From: Hymenobacter arizonensis
GTDB taxonomy: Bacteria > Bacteroidota > Bacteroidia > Cytophagales > Hymenobacteraceae
Length of the DNA stretch: 64,000 bases
Direction: 5' to 3'
NCBI RefSeq assembly: GCF_900115775.1
Contig: NZ_FOXS01000004.1
Location: forward strand, 186,001-250,000
Notes under the pieces: generated by a model
Databases searched by the model: none
What the model was told of the DNA's origin: nothing
The model's input: the letters and a program-made list of their open reading frames with translations, nothing else
Program-made: the position numbers and the translations under genes
Shown: piece by piece, positions 50,234 through 59,883 of the stretch
Numbering within the stretch: position 1 is the stretch's first letter
Layout of the letters: each line of letters opens with the position of its first letter

Positions 50234-53209
50234 GTGAAAAACAACTTTTTGCTGCTGTTTCCTGCCCTGGCAGCGCTAGGCCTTGCCACACAGTGCCAAT
50301 CGAGCAAACCAGCTACTACTGCTTCGACTACCACAGCCGCGACTGCTACCACACCCGACGCACAAAAGGAATACCGCTACGAAACTGTGCCCGGCGACCC
50401 GCTGCAGGTGCGTATCTATAAGCTAGACAACGGCCTGACCGTTTATTTGTCAGATTACAAGGACGCCCCGCGCATCCAGACTTATGTGGCTGTGCGCGCC
50501 GGTTCAAAAAACGACCCGGCCGATGCTACCGGTCTCGCGCACTACCTCGAACACATGGTATTCAAGGGTACCTCGAAGCTGGGAACGCAGGACTGGGCTA
50601 AGGAAAAAGTAGAGCTTGATAAGATTGAAGCGCTCTACGAAGTATACCGCGGCCAGCGCAATGACCCCGCCGCCCGCAAGCGCACTTACCATCAGATTGA
50701 CTCCATCTCGGGGGTAGCAGCCACGTACGCCGTGCCGAACGAGTACGACAAGGTAATGGGTGCTATTGGGGCCAAAGGCTCCAACGCGCACACTTCGAGC
50801 GAAGAAACGGTTTACCAGGAAGACATACCCAGCAACCAGCTGGAAAAATGGACGGCCATCCAGGCCGAGCGCATGCAGGAGATGGTACCGCGCCTGTTCC
50901 ACACCGAGCTGGAAGCGGTGTACGAAGAGAAAAACCGGGGCCTGGACAGCGATTTCAACAAGGAGTATGAGGCACTTAATGCGGCCTTGTACCCAACGCA
51001 CCCCTACGGCACGCAGACGACCATCGGCACGATTGAGCACCTGCAAAACCCGTCCATCACGGAAATCAAGAAGTACTTCGGCCAATATTACGTGCCGGGC
51101 AACGTGGCCCTGTGCCTGAGCGGCGACCTAGACTACGACACCACCATCCGCCTTATCGACAAATACTTTGGCGCATTGCCCGCCAAGTCGGCTCCTGCCT
51201 TCAACCCGCCGGTAGAAAAGCCGCTGACCGCCCCAATGGTCCGCGAAATAGTAGGGCCGCAGTCGGAAAACGTGATGCTGGGCTTCCGCCTGCCCGGCAA
51301 GGCCAGCCGCGACGGCGTTCGCCTCCGCATGCTGGATAAAATCCTGACCAACGGCCAGGCCGGTCTCATCGACCTCAACCTGAACCAGCAGCAGAAAGTG
51401 TTGCAGGCCATGTCGTTCACAGATCTTAATACCGATTACTCGACCCACGTTATCTACGGCACACCGCGGCAGGGCCAGAAGCTAGACGAAGTGAAGCGCC
51501 TGATGTTGGGCGAGCTAGCCAAGGTGAAAGCTGGAAACTTCCCCGATTGGTTGATTCCGGCCATCATCAACAACGTCAAGCTGGAGCGCACCAAGAGCTA
51601 CGAAAGCAACGAGGCCCGCGCCAGTGCCATGTACGAGGCGTTTATTCAGCGTGTCGACTGGAAAGACTACCTGGAGCAGCATGAGACCTTTGCTTCCATT
51701 ACCAAGGAGGAAATCGTAAAATTCGCCAACGACAACTACGGCGATAATTACGTGACCATATACAAGCGCACCGGCACCGACCCCAACAAGGTGAAGGTGG
51801 TGAAGCCTGCCATCACGCCCGTGCCCGCTAACCGTGAAGTGGCTTCGACTTACTACAAGCAGCTCACGGCTATGCCGAGCTCCGAGTTGCAGCCGGTGTT
51901 TGTTGATTACAAGCAGGACATTCAAGAAATAGCCATCAACCCGGGCCTGCCGCTGTACTACACCAAGAACAGCGAAAATGGTTTGTTCAACCTGTACTAC
52001 ATCCTGGACCTGGGCACCAACAACGACCCACGTTGGGGCCTGGCCACCGATTACCTGCAGTACCTCGGCGCTGGCAACTACTCGGCCGCTCAGCTGCAGC
52101 AGGAGTTTTACAAGTTGGGCTGCTATTTTAACGTGAGCAGCGGCACCGACCGGATTTTCGTGACGCTGAACGGTCTCGACACCAACCTTGAGCCCGCGCT
52201 GAAACTGTTTGAACAGCTGCTGAACGCGCCCAAACCCGACGCCGCAGCCCTCAAAAACATGGTGGCCGGCACGCTCAAAGCCCGTCAGGATGCCAAGCTC
52301 AACAAGGGCGTGATTCTGAATGCGGCCATGGTGAACTACGTGAAGTACGGCGCGAAAAACCCCTTCACCAACGTGATGAGCGAGAAGGAGCTGAAGGCCG
52401 TGAAGCCTGAGCAGCTCACGGCCCTGATTAAGAAGCTGCCGACCCTGCAGCACCGCGTGCTGTACTACGGCCCGCGCCCCCAGGAGGGCACCGTGGCGGT
52501 GCTGAAAGCCGAACACCGCATCCCCGCCAAACTGGCTCCCGTGCCTGCCGCAAAAGACTTTACCGAGCAACCCTTGAAGGACAAAAAAGTCTATTGGGTT
52601 GACTACAACATGGTACAGGCCGAAATCATCTTCCTGACCAAGGGCGATGTGTATAACAAAGGCATGGTGCCCACGGTGGCGCTCTACAACGAGTACTTCG
52701 GTGGGGGCATGGGCAGCATCGTATTCCAGGATTTGCGCGAGAGCAAGGCCCTGGCTTACTCCGCATCGTCGCGCTACGCCAACGCCGACAAGGTGGGCCG
52801 CTCCAACTACAACATGAGTTACATCGGCACACAGAGCGACAAGCTCCCCGAGGCCATGGCTGGTATGGAAGCGTTGCTAACGAACATGCCCGTCGCGGAG
52901 GCCAACCTGGAAATCGCCAAGAATTCTATTCGCAACAGCATCAGCACCGAACGCATTACCAAAGGCAACGTACTGTTGAGCTACGAGCGCGCCCGCCGCC
53001 TCGGCCTCGACTACGACTTGCGCCGCGACGTGTACACCGGCACGCAGAACATGACTTTCGATGAGCTGAGGAAATTTCAGGAAGCCAAGATTAAAGGACA
53101 AAATCAGGTGATTCTGGTTATTGGTTCGAAAGACCGGCTGAATTTTAAGGAACTGGCCAAATACGGCACGGTGCAGCAGCTCACCCTGAAGGAAATTTTC
53201 GGGTACTAG
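50234..53209 (+). CDS. Secreted M16 family zinc metallopeptidase (second type)
   Basis: 991 residues with a GTG start ([20 protein letters not shown] leader). Cys at 21 follows ATQ, which is not a good lipobox, so lipidation is uncertain. The zinc motif H103-YLE-H107 sits in [14 protein letters not shown] third-ligand Glu is in [11 protein letters not shown] after a longer insertion (residues ~115-225) than in the other M16 genes of the window. The C-terminal half is an inactive M16 repeat. It is only distantly related to the trio at the left end. Predicted to work in the periplasm; substrate unknown. Confidence 0.93.
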   Translation: MKNNFLLLFPALAALGLATQCQSSKPATTASTTTAATATTPDAQKEYRYETVPGDPLQVRIYKLDNGLTVYLSDYKDAPRIQTYVAVRAGSKNDPADATGLAHYLEHMVFKGTSKLGTQDWAKEKVELDKIEALYEVYRGQRNDPAARKRTYHQIDSISGVAATYAVPNEYDKVMGAIGAKGSNAHTSSEETVYQEDIPSNQLEKWTAIQAERMQEMVPRLFHTELEAVYEEKNRGLDSDFNKEYEALNAALYPTHPYGTQTTIGTIEHLQNPSITEIKKYFGQYYVPGNVALCLSGDLDYDTTIRLIDKYFGALPAKSAPAFNPPVEKPLTAPMVREIVGPQSENVMLGFRLPGKASRDGVRLRMLDKILTNGQAGLIDLNLNQQQKVLQAMSFTDLNTDYSTHVIYGTPRQGQKLDEVKRLMLGELAKVKAGNFPDWLIPAIINNVKLERTKSYESNEARASAMYEAFIQRVDWKDYLEQHETFASITKEEIVKFANDNYGDNYVTIYKRTGTDPNKVKVVKPAITPVPANREVASTYYKQLTAMPSSELQPVFVDYKQDIQEIAINPGLPLYYTKNSENGLFNLYYILDLGTNNDPRWGLATDYLQYLGAGNYSAAQLQQEFYKLGCYFNVSSGTDRIFVTLNGLDTNLEPALKLFEQLLNAPKPDAAALKNMVAGTLKARQDAKLNKGVILNAAMVNYVKYGAKNPFTNVMSEKELKAVKPEQLTALIKKLPTLQHRVLYYGPRPQEGTVAVLKAEHRIPAKLAPVPAAKDFTEQPLKDKKVYWVDYNMVQAEIIFLTKGDVYNKGMVPTVALYNEYFGGGMGSIVFQDLRESKALAYSASSRYANADKVGRSNYNMSYIGTQSDKLPEAMAGMEALLTNMPVAEANLEIAKNSIRNSISTERITKGNVLLSYERARRLGLDYDLRRDVYTGTQNMTFDELRKFQEAKIKGQNQVILVIGSKDRLNFKELAKYGTVQQLTLKEIFGY

Positions 53210-53218
53210 CCCACAATT

Positions 53219-53319
53219 GTCATGCTGAGCGCAGCGAAGCACCTTATCCCGCATGCGCTCAGTTGAATTCTACTACGAAAGCCTGGCGCGATAAGGTCCT
53301 TCGCTGCGCTCAGGAAGAC
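53219..53319. repeat. Family A palindromic repeat
   Basis: Left arm about 53219-53249, right arm about 53290-53319, with several mismatches and a 40-nt spacer. The core TGTCATGCTGAGCGCAG and GAAGCACCTTATC resembles the 47.7 kb variant. It lies between the M16 gene and icd. Confidence 0.85.
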
Positions 53320-53346
53320 CCCGATTTAAATAACACACGACCCCAC

Positions 53347-54612
53347 ATGGCAGAGCAAAAAATAACCATCAAAAACGGCAAACTGAATGTACCGGACAAG
53401 CCCACTATCCCCTTCATTGAGGGCGATGGTACAGGTCCAGACATTTGGGCGGCTTCCAAGCTTGTATTCGATGCAGCCGTTGAGAAGGCCTATGGGGGCA
53501 AAAAGCAGTTGATGTGGAAGGAAGTGCTGGCCGGTGAAAAAGCCTACAAGCAAACCAATAACTGGCTGCCCAACGAAACCCTCGACGCATTCCGTGAATA
53601 CCTGGTGGGCATCAAAGGTCCCCTGACCACGCCCGTGGGCGGCGGTATCCGTTCGCTGAACGTGGCCCTGCGCCAGGAGCTGGACCTCTATGCCTGCGTG
53701 CGCCCCGTGCGCTACTACGACGGTGTGCCCTCGCCGGTGCGCCACCCGGAGCTGACCGACATGGTCATCTTCCGCGAAAACACCGAGGACATCTACGCCG
53801 GCATCGAGTACATGAACGGCACGCCCCAGGCTCAGAAAATGTTGGAATTCCTGCAGGATGAGATGGGCGTGAAGAAGATTCGCTTCCCCGAGTCGTCTTC
53901 GTTTGGCATCAAGCCGGTGTCGAAAGAAGGCACCGAGCGCCTCGTGCGTGCGGCCATCAACTACGCGCTGCTGCACAAGAAGCCGTCGGTGACCATCGTG
54001 CACAAGGGCAACATCATGAAGTTCACCGAGGGCGCCTTCAAGACCTGGGGCTACGAGCTGGCCGAGAAGGAATTCGGCAGCAAGGTGTTTACTTGGGCGC
54101 AGTACGACAAAATCGTGGCCAAGCAAGGTGTGGCCGTGGCTGATGCCCTGCAGAAGCAGGCCCAGGAGCAAGGCAAGCTCATCATCAAGGACAGCATCGC
54201 CGATGCCTTCCTGCAGCAGATTCTGTTGCGCCCCGCCGAGTACTCGGTAGTGGCCACACTGAACCTGAACGGTGACTACATCTCCGACGCCCTGGCGGCC
54301 ATCGTGGGCGGCATCGGCATCGCGCCCGGCGCCAATATCAACTACATGACCGGCCACGCCATCTTCGAAGCGACCCACGGCACCGCGCCTAAGTACGCCA
54401 ACCAAGACAAGGTGAACCCCGGTTCAGTTATCCTGTCCGGCGTGATGATGCTCGAGCACATGGGCTGGAAAGAAGCCGCTGCCCTCATCAACAAAGGCCT
54501 CGAAGCCGCCATCGCCAGCAAGCGCGTGACCTACGACTTCGAACGCCAGATGGAAGGCGCTACTCTGCTGAAAACGAGCAAATTCGCCCAAGAGATTGTT
54601 AATAATATGTAG
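53347..54612 (+). CDS. icd: NADP-dependent isocitrate dehydrogenase
   Basis: 421 residues from the ATG of [20 protein letters not shown], the usual length for the homodimeric bacterial type. Motifs: [14 protein letters not shown] (start of the fold), [26 protein letters not shown] with the substrate-binding Ser/Asn/Arg, [23 protein letters not shown] (catalytic Lys), [11 protein letters not shown] (metal Asp), [25 protein letters not shown], and [12 protein letters not shown] with the NADP-binding region. Converts isocitrate to 2-oxoglutarate in the TCA cycle; sucD about 7 kb away acts later in the same cycle. The start upstream in a repeat was rejected. Confidence 0.97.
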   Translation: MAEQKITIKNGKLNVPDKPTIPFIEGDGTGPDIWAASKLVFDAAVEKAYGGKKQLMWKEVLAGEKAYKQTNNWLPNETLDAFREYLVGIKGPLTTPVGGGIRSLNVALRQELDLYACVRPVRYYDGVPSPVRHPELTDMVIFRENTEDIYAGIEYMNGTPQAQKMLEFLQDEMGVKKIRFPESSSFGIKPVSKEGTERLVRAAINYALLHKKPSVTIVHKGNIMKFTEGAFKTWGYELAEKEFGSKVFTWAQYDKIVAKQGVAVADALQKQAQEQGKLIIKDSIADAFLQQILLRPAEYSVVATLNLNGDYISDALAAIVGGIGIAPGANINYMTGHAIFEATHGTAPKYANQDKVNPGSVILSGVMMLEHMGWKEAAALINKGLEAAIASKRVTYDFERQMEGATLLKTSKFAQEIVNNM

Positions 54613-54641
54613 TAGCTTGGCTGCTGCCTAAGCAACAACAG

Positions 54642-54678
54642 AAACCCCCGCGTCGGCTTTGACTGGCGCGGGGGTTTT
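54642..54678 (+). terminator. Terminator of icd
   Basis: The stem AAACCCCCGCG (54642-54652) with CGCGGGGGTTT (54667-54677), loop 14 nt, ending in TTTTG. It is about 30 nt after the icd stop. Confidence 0.88.
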
Positions 54679-54845
54679 GTTACTTATCAAACGTGCGTTT
54701 AATCATTAGTTCCGTTGGGCGGAGTCTGAGCGACGCAACGACTAAAACCTGACCCATTCTAGCTGGCTTGAAACCTGCTAACCTAAATTAATATACTTTA
54801 TAAAATGTAAATATAGCGAGATGTTATATCTAATGAGTTGTGCAT

Positions 54846-54853
54846 TAACTTTG
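54846..54853 (+). promoter_or_regulatory. Putative promoter, -7 box TAACTTTG
   Basis: Exact TAnnTTTG match, 46 nt before the start of the secreted hypothetical gene, inside an AT-rich stretch of about 100 nt. No good -33 box was seen. Confidence 0.5.
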
Positions 54854-54899
54854 GTCGAATTCAATCCATTTATTCTTTTCCTGACTTTTTACAACCCCC

Positions 54900-55442
54900 A
54901 TGAAAGCAGCTAGTACTACCTTGCTACTGACTCTTTTTGCCTTGTCGGCTCAAGCGCAAGAGGTAAAAACGGATAAGCTAACCAAGTTGACCAACGAAGA
55001 AATCCTGGTCAATGTCATCGCTGTGAATGACCGCGAAGTGTCGTTCACTTATCCGGGAGAAACAGCCGTTAACGTCCTCAACAAGAACCAAGTCAAAGAG
55101 ATTGGTTTTGCGAGTGGCCGCGTTGAAAAGATAACGGAACGGGTCGTAATTGCCAGCGAGGAAGATTGGCAAAAAGTGATAGTGACCACTTTGGAGTCCG
55201 ACGTTGTGGGGCTGACCCGAAAAGGCGAGGTTCGGGCAAAAGCCGCGGGCGCTACCGCTTTATCCAACCAAGCCAACATCGATGCCCGCGCTACGGAAAA
55301 ATTGAAGCGCGAAGCCGCGCGAATGGGGGCCCACATTATTTTGATACAGGCTCAAAATACCCAGCGGGGTTCTATGGGCAACGCTTTTCAGACCGCCCAA
55401 GTCCCTACCAGTCTTAAGCAGGGCGTCGCCTACAGCTATTAA
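54900..55442 (+). CDS. Secreted hypothetical protein
   Basis: 180 residues. Signal peptide MKAASTTLLLTLFALSAQA. No Cys in the mature part. Strand-rich first half (EEILVNVIAVNDREVSFTYPGE, VVIASEEDWQKVIVTTLESD) and helical second half (LSNQANIDARATEKLKREAARMG). Not recognised. The second half recalls domains that process cell-envelope stress, but this is only an impression. Own promoter and terminator; monocistronic. Confidence 0.75.
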   Translation: MKAASTTLLLTLFALSAQAQEVKTDKLTKLTNEEILVNVIAVNDREVSFTYPGETAVNVLNKNQVKEIGFASGRVEKITERVVIASEEDWQKVIVTTLESDVVGLTRKGEVRAKAAGATALSNQANIDARATEKLKREAARMGAHIILIQAQNTQRGSMGNAFQTAQVPTSLKQGVAYSY

Positions 55443-55450
55443 CTGACGTT

Positions 55451-55494
55451 TTTTTTAGCAAAAGCCCCGCGTCTTCTAAGGCGCGGGGCTTTTA
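55451..55494 (+). terminator. Terminator of secreted hypothetical gene
   Basis: The stem AAAAGCCCCGC (55460-55470) with GCGGGGCTTTT (55483-55493), loop 12 nt, T-run on the right. Confidence 0.87.
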
Positions 55495-55556
55495 TGTGTT
55501 GGGATGTTATGCCGGTAGGCGCTTTACGATTTTCTACTTCCTTGAACATCCCCCCT

Positions 55557-55733
55557 CTGGCGCGAGTTTAGCGCAGCGTAACTCGTGACTACTAATTGAG
55601 CGAGGCTGTGCCTCGCATTAGAACAAGCCGCGCGAACGACTGCGGTACGGGCTTGCCGCTGGCGCGGCAGGGGAGGCACAGCCTCCCCAACATAGCAAGG
55701 CGCGAGTTATGCTTCGCTAAACTCGCGCCAGTC
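55557..55733. repeat. Family D inverted repeat with inner palindromes
   Basis: Outer arms about 55557-55585 and 55701-55733 (core GGCGCGAGTTTAGCG, then AGCATAACTCG) in inverted orientation with mismatches. The spacer contains its own palindromes (GAGGCTGTGCCTC at about 55603, GGGGAGGCACAGCCTCCCC at about 55670). It has no likeness to family A. It lies just downstream of the flavoprotein gene. Confidence 0.8.
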
Positions 55734-55750
55734 CATCTCCAGCCCAACTG

Positions 55751-57163
55751 CTACTTTCCGCCAGCCTTCAAATCCCGAAACACGTTATTCAACCCCTCAG
55801 CCCAGATGGGATGAGCGAAAATCATGTCCTGAAGCTGCTGATACTTCAGCCGCCCGGCCATGGCTACCTGGATGACGGCCATGATTTCGCCGGCTTCGGG
55901 GCCGAGCAGGGTGGCGCCCAGCAGCCGGTCGTCTTTGCCGACGAGCACCTTCCAGAAGCCTAACGTCTTGCTGGTGTGCTGGGCCCGCCCAATGGTGCGG
56001 ATGGGCATGGTGGCCATGCGGTAGGGGATTTTGTCTTCCTGGGCCTGGCCTTCGCTGAGGCCGATGCGGGCCATGGGCGGGTCGGTGAATACCACGTAGG
56101 GGAGGGGGCGCTCGCGGGCCGAGCGTTTGCGGCCGTGCAGCAGGGCGTCGCGCACAATGCGGTAGTCGTCGTAGGCCAGGTGCGTGAATTGCGGGCCGGG
56201 GTGGATGTCGCCCAGCGCGTACACGCCCTTCACGTTAGTTTGCAGATTGTTATTTACCAGGATATAGCCTTTGTCGTCGGTTTTTATACCGGCGAAGCCC
56301 AGGCCTATCTTGTCGGAATTGGGGCGGCGGCCGGTGGCTACCAGCAAGTGGCTGCCACGCACCCGCCGCTCGCCTTCGCTCGTGTGGGCCGACACCGTGA
56401 TGCTGCCACTGGCGCTGCGGCTTGCCCGGTAAGCCCGTGCGTTCATCACAAATTCGATTCCTTCTTTAGTTAAGGCTTCTTGCAGGCCGCGGCACACGTC
56501 GTCGTCCTCACGCTCGAGCAGTTGCGGGCCCGACTCAATGATAGTGATGCGGCTGCCGAAGCGTCGGAACATCTGACTAAACTCCAGGCCTATGTAACCG
56601 CCGCCTAAGATGATGAGGTGCTCGGGCAGCTCTTTAAGGTCGAGCAGCTGGGTGGTGGTCAGGTAGCCAACATCGGCCAAGCCCTCCACGTCGGGAATAG
56701 CGGTGCGGGTGCCGGTATTGATGAAAATAAGTGGAGCCGTAAGGTCCTGGGTGCGGCCGTTGGCCAAGGCTACGTGCAGAGAATTCGGCGCTGTGAAGGC
56801 GGCATGACCTTCGAGCAGGGTGATGTTGTTTTGCTTCTTGGTGAGGTTCGAACGGATGCCGTCGCGCATGGCAGCAATCACGCCGTCTTTCCGGGCCACG
56901 GCGGCAGCCAGGTCGACGCGGAGGTCGGTGGCGCTGGCGGTTTCGGGGGCCGCAACCTGGGCAGAAGTGCGAATGTGGTGCAGGCGCTCGGCGGTGGCAA
57001 TGAGGGTTTTGGTGGGCGAGCAGCCGTAGTTGATGCAGGAGCCGCCCAGCCGGTTTTCCTCAATCATTGCCACTTTGCGGCCGGCTTGGGCCAGCGCGGT
57101 AGCCAGGGGGTTTCCGGCCTGGCCAGAACCGATGATGATGGCGTCGAAAGCAGTAGCGGGCAT
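55751..57163 (-). CDS. Pyridine nucleotide-disulfide oxidoreductase, mercuric-reductase-like
   Basis: 470 residues from the ATG of MPATAFDAIIIGSGQAGNPL. FAD-binding GSGQAG (12-17), redox-active pair C43-INYG-C48 (GGSCINYGCSPTK), NAD(P)-binding GGGYIGLEFSQMFRRFGS, second FAD motif VYALGDIHPGP, and the dimerisation domain with H-P-I-W-A-E near the C-terminus. The N-terminal metal-binding domain and the C-terminal Cys pair of true mercuric reductases are missing, and no mer genes are nearby. Therefore it is more likely a general disulfide reductase or a dihydrolipoamide-dehydrogenase-like enzyme with unknown substrate. Confidence 0.88.
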   Translation of the reverse strand: MPATAFDAIIIGSGQAGNPLATALAQAGRKVAMIEENRLGGSCINYGCSPTKTLIATAERLHHIRTSAQVAAPETASATDLRVDLAAAVARKDGVIAAMRDGIRSNLTKKQNNITLLEGHAAFTAPNSLHVALANGRTQDLTAPLIFINTGTRTAIPDVEGLADVGYLTTTQLLDLKELPEHLIILGGGYIGLEFSQMFRRFGSRITIIESGPQLLEREDDDVCRGLQEALTKEGIEFVMNARAYRASRSASGSITVSAHTSEGERRVRGSHLLVATGRRPNSDKIGLGFAGIKTDDKGYILVNNNLQTNVKGVYALGDIHPGPQFTHLAYDDYRIVRDALLHGRKRSARERPLPYVVFTDPPMARIGLSEGQAQEDKIPYRMATMPIRTIGRAQHTSKTLGFWKVLVGKDDRLLGATLLGPEAGEIMAVIQVAMAGRLKYQQLQDMIFAHPIWAEGLNNVFRDLKAGGK

Positions 57164-57425
57164 GAGCAGATTTGGTAAACAGTGGGATATGCCATACATA
57201 CGGTTCGGCTTGCCAATGTAACCAAGAGCTTATCGGAATAATGAGAAGTCGGTGGTAGTTAGGGCTTGTATCTGAATTAAAATCGGTAGAAAACCGTCGT
57301 CCCAGAATACTGTTCCTTGGCCTTCTACCGCCAAGCTCATCCAGAAATAAGCGGGAAAGTCCGGCGAAAACACGAAATTGCCGTTTCAGGCGTTGTTTTG
57401 CCTTTTTCTTGCTTTGCTATATCCC

Positions 57426-58160
57426 ATGAAGCACCTGTTGCGCTTTGCCTATTTGCCTTTTTTAACCGGCCTCACCAGCTGTGCCTCGCTGTATTTCCCG
57501 CCGCCGCCCCACGCGCCGCTGCTAACGCACCAGGGCGAAGCCTACGGCTCTATCAGTACCAACCTGCAAAATAATTTTGCCTTGCAGGGCGCCTACGCCG
57601 TCACGGAGCATTTGGGCGTTGCGGGCACGTTTTCATCGCTCAATCGTGACCGAACCCGTAAGACAGAAAACATCGGTTTTGGCGAGCTCAGCGTAGGCTA
57701 TTTCACCCGCCTGCCCGACAAGCGCGTGCTGGAAGTTTACGTTGGAGCTGGGGGCGGCAGCACCCAGCGCGTCGAGCGCGACGCCGAGAAGGTTACCACC
57801 CGCACGCTGGACGGCAGCCTGTCCAAAGTATTTGCCCAGGTAAACTACGCCCGCAAAAAAAGTGACAACCTCCGCCTGTTCAAACACGATTTCCCCCTGA
57901 CCTACGGCGCCGCCCTGCGCATGAGCTACATGCAGCTCAATAACTTCCGCATCGACGGCCTAGCCGCGCCCGGTGAAAACAACGTGTTTTTTGAGCCCAT
58001 CACCTTCACCCGCACCCAGATTGCGGGTCCCGTGCAACTGCAGATAATGAGCGGCCAGATTTTTGGCTTCCGGAACAACAAGTTTCTCAAGGCCGCTAAC
58101 TCGGTCTTCCAGATAGGCATTGTCGTTAATCTGGACCCCAAGGGATTCATGGGCGAGTAG
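57426..58160 (+). CDS. Putative outer-membrane lipoprotein
   Basis: 244 residues from the ATG of MKHLLRFAYLPFLTGLTSCA. Lipobox LTSC with Cys at 19. The rest is beta-strand-rich, with alternating aromatic and polar residues, for example NFALQGAYAVTEHLGVAGTF, GELSVGYFTRLPDKRVLEVYV and ITFTRTQIAGPVQLQIMSGQ, compatible with a small outer-membrane barrel. Family not recognised. Start chosen at the leader; an upstream 16-residue extension looks like frame noise. Confidence 0.8.
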   Translation: MKHLLRFAYLPFLTGLTSCASLYFPPPPHAPLLTHQGEAYGSISTNLQNNFALQGAYAVTEHLGVAGTFSSLNRDRTRKTENIGFGELSVGYFTRLPDKRVLEVYVGAGGGSTQRVERDAEKVTTRTLDGSLSKVFAQVNYARKKSDNLRLFKHDFPLTYGAALRMSYMQLNNFRIDGLAAPGENNVFFEPITFTRTQIAGPVQLQIMSGQIFGFRNNKFLKAANSVFQIGIVVNLDPKGFMGE

Positions 58161-58173
58161 CCCGCCATTGGCA

Positions 58174-58216
58174 AAGCCTCCCCAAGCCCGGTTTTAAACA
58201 AGGCTTGGGGAGGCTT
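58174..58216. terminator. Bidirectional terminator between convergent genes
   Basis: A perfect 15-bp stem (58174-58188 with 58202-58216), loop 13 nt, with T/A on the sides. It lies between a plus-strand and a minus-strand lipoprotein gene. Confidence 0.87.
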
Positions 58217-58238
58217 TTAGCGCTAAGTACAGCCGGCA

Positions 58239-59366
58239 TTATGGCTTACTCTCGAAGAAGTTTTTGAGCGGCCGTTTAAATAAGCCGCTGGTGGTGCCAA
58301 TGTATACCGTGTCGCGTAGCAATTCAATGCCGGTAATGCTGGTTTCGCGCAGCCCGTCATTCTTAAGCTCTCGGACTTTTCCAGTGGCGTTGTTCCAGCG
58401 TAAGGTATATAACTGATTGAATGGGCGGACGTAGCCAACTAGGCTGTCACCAATAACGTGCATGCTGCTGCTGAGGAAGTAGGAGGGGATGCCCGAGAAT
58501 TTAGTCCAGGTTTCGCCCTCGTCGGTAGATATCAGCACGCTGTTATTGCCATCGGATGTATAGGCGTAAATTTTCCCTTGGTACTTATATATGGTCCAAT
58601 AACCAGTTTGGTTACTTACCAACCGGATGGAGCCGTCCTGCTTGACTTTATAGATGCCACGTTCGGAGTGACCAACTAGGAAATAATCATCGATGGCCAC
58701 TATGCGGTATACATAAGGAAAACTAGTGGTGACCGGGATGGCAGGAAAACTCAGTACTTGAGCCTGCGCTTTAAGCCCTCGAAAACTGTTTTTGGTCACG
58801 TGAGCTAGCATCAGGCGCATAGGAGGGTCGGCGGGACCAGTTGTGGTCCGACGATAAGCCACGAGCAGGTAATCATTTTGGTTGATAGCTCCCACCTGAT
58901 AGTCTCCTGCTGTACTTGACCTGACGGTAGTATTGTACACCGTACTAGCTTGCGGGTCTAGCTTCCGTAGGTGGATGTAATCACTATACTGGCTACTGCT
59001 AGGTTCGGCCATTGGAGTGACCACTATTATGGTATCTCCTGCCGGCCAGGCATACAGATTGGCCGCGATAGGGACTTTTACATTTACATCATAAGGAAGC
59101 CAGCCTACCAAACTCACGTTTTCAAAATAGCGTCGGTTAGCCGCTCCTGGCGACACCCGTCCCAACAGCCCTGGCGTTTGCAGGTAGAGTGAACCAGCAT
59201 CCTTGGCTGTTCCCAGCACCACTTTGCTGAGACCAAACAGCTGCTTGACTTCTGTCCAGCTATAGGTTTTATCTACTTCCTTGAGCTGGATTTCACCCTC
59301 TTTTTTGCAAGCGCTAAGCATGCCAATAGTGGCCAGCAAGAGCATAAAGTTGACCCGATAAGACAT
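58239..59366 (-). CDS. Lipoprotein with possible beta-propeller fold, copy B
   Basis: 375 residues. Lipobox LSAC, with Cys at 20 (MSYRVNFMLLLATIGMLSAC). The mature part consists of WD-like or sialidase-type beta-propeller blades: DDYFLVGHSERGIYKVKQDG, SVLISTDEGETWTKFSGIP (an Asp-box like SxDxGxTW) and DTVYIGTTSGLFKRPLKN. It is the paralog of the gene at 59.9-61.0 kb (both have STDEGETW or SNDDGLTW, and end in GLFKRPLKNFFES or GLFKKSVKTFFED). Probably exposed on the outside of the cell; function unknown. Confidence 0.85.
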   Translation of the reverse strand: MSYRVNFMLLLATIGMLSACKKEGEIQLKEVDKTYSWTEVKQLFGLSKVVLGTAKDAGSLYLQTPGLLGRVSPGAANRRYFENVSLVGWLPYDVNVKVPIAANLYAWPAGDTIIVVTPMAEPSSSQYSDYIHLRKLDPQASTVYNTTVRSSTAGDYQVGAINQNDYLLVAYRRTTTGPADPPMRLMLAHVTKNSFRGLKAQAQVLSFPAIPVTTSFPYVYRIVAIDDYFLVGHSERGIYKVKQDGSIRLVSNQTGYWTIYKYQGKIYAYTSDGNNSVLISTDEGETWTKFSGIPSYFLSSSMHVIGDSLVGYVRPFNQLYTLRWNNATGKVRELKNDGLRETSITGIELLRDTVYIGTTSGLFKRPLKNFFESKP

Positions 59367-59490
59367 TAATGTAGAAATACTAAGAGAAATAAGTAAATCG
59401 TAAAAGCAATGGATACAAAGCTATTGCTCAACTGTAACTATTCCATGCAAATCGGCGTGAAGCCAGTCAAATCACGAGCGTTATAAACGA

Positions 59491-59525
59491 AATGAGTCGC
59501 TGCCAACAATTGACAGCGACTCATT
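59491..59525. terminator. Hairpin between sucD fragment and lipoprotein copy B
   Basis: Arms AATGAGTCGCTG (59491-59502) and CAGCGACTCATT (59514-59525) are perfect; loop 11 nt. T-tract modest. Confidence 0.7.
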
Positions 59526-59575
59526 ATGTATAGTTAGCAAGAACTCTTACCAAAAGGCCAGTTAGCTAAAATGGC

Positions 59576-59730
59576 TTACTTGCCGCCCAGCACACGCAGC
59601 ATGGTGTCGCCAATCTCAGCGGGCGAATCCACTACGTGGATGCCGCACTCGCGCATGATGGCCATTTTAGCGGCAGCCGTGTCGTCGGCGCCGCCTACGA
59701 TGGCACCGGCGTGGCCCATGCGGCGGCCGG
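59576..59730 (-). pseudogene. Fragment of sucD, last ~51 codons
   Basis: 155 nt without indels match the 3' end of sucD (61087-61241) at about 94% (nine differences by eye, all synonymous). The match starts at the stop codon and ends abruptly at 59730, within ...GRRMGHAGA. No start codon, so not expressed as a protein on its own. It sits between the two paralogous lipoprotein genes, and marks the edge of a tandem duplication or recombination event. Confidence 0.88.
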
Positions 59731-59883
59731 ATTAGTTAAGGAATAGAGTAATTAATTGGCTTCTGGCACGATTATCATCCGCAAGGCCGGGAATAGTCAG
59801 CCTTCAGGTGCAATCGGTTCTGAATTAGGTAGGTGCCACTGGGCTCCCCTGAACTGGACGGCGGGCAGCACCGCTAGCCTGCG

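Noticed and set aside
55751..57163. True mercuric reductase (merA)
   Set aside because: No N-terminal heavy-metal domain, no C-terminal Cys pair and no mer genes nearby; annotated as mercuric-reductase-like only.
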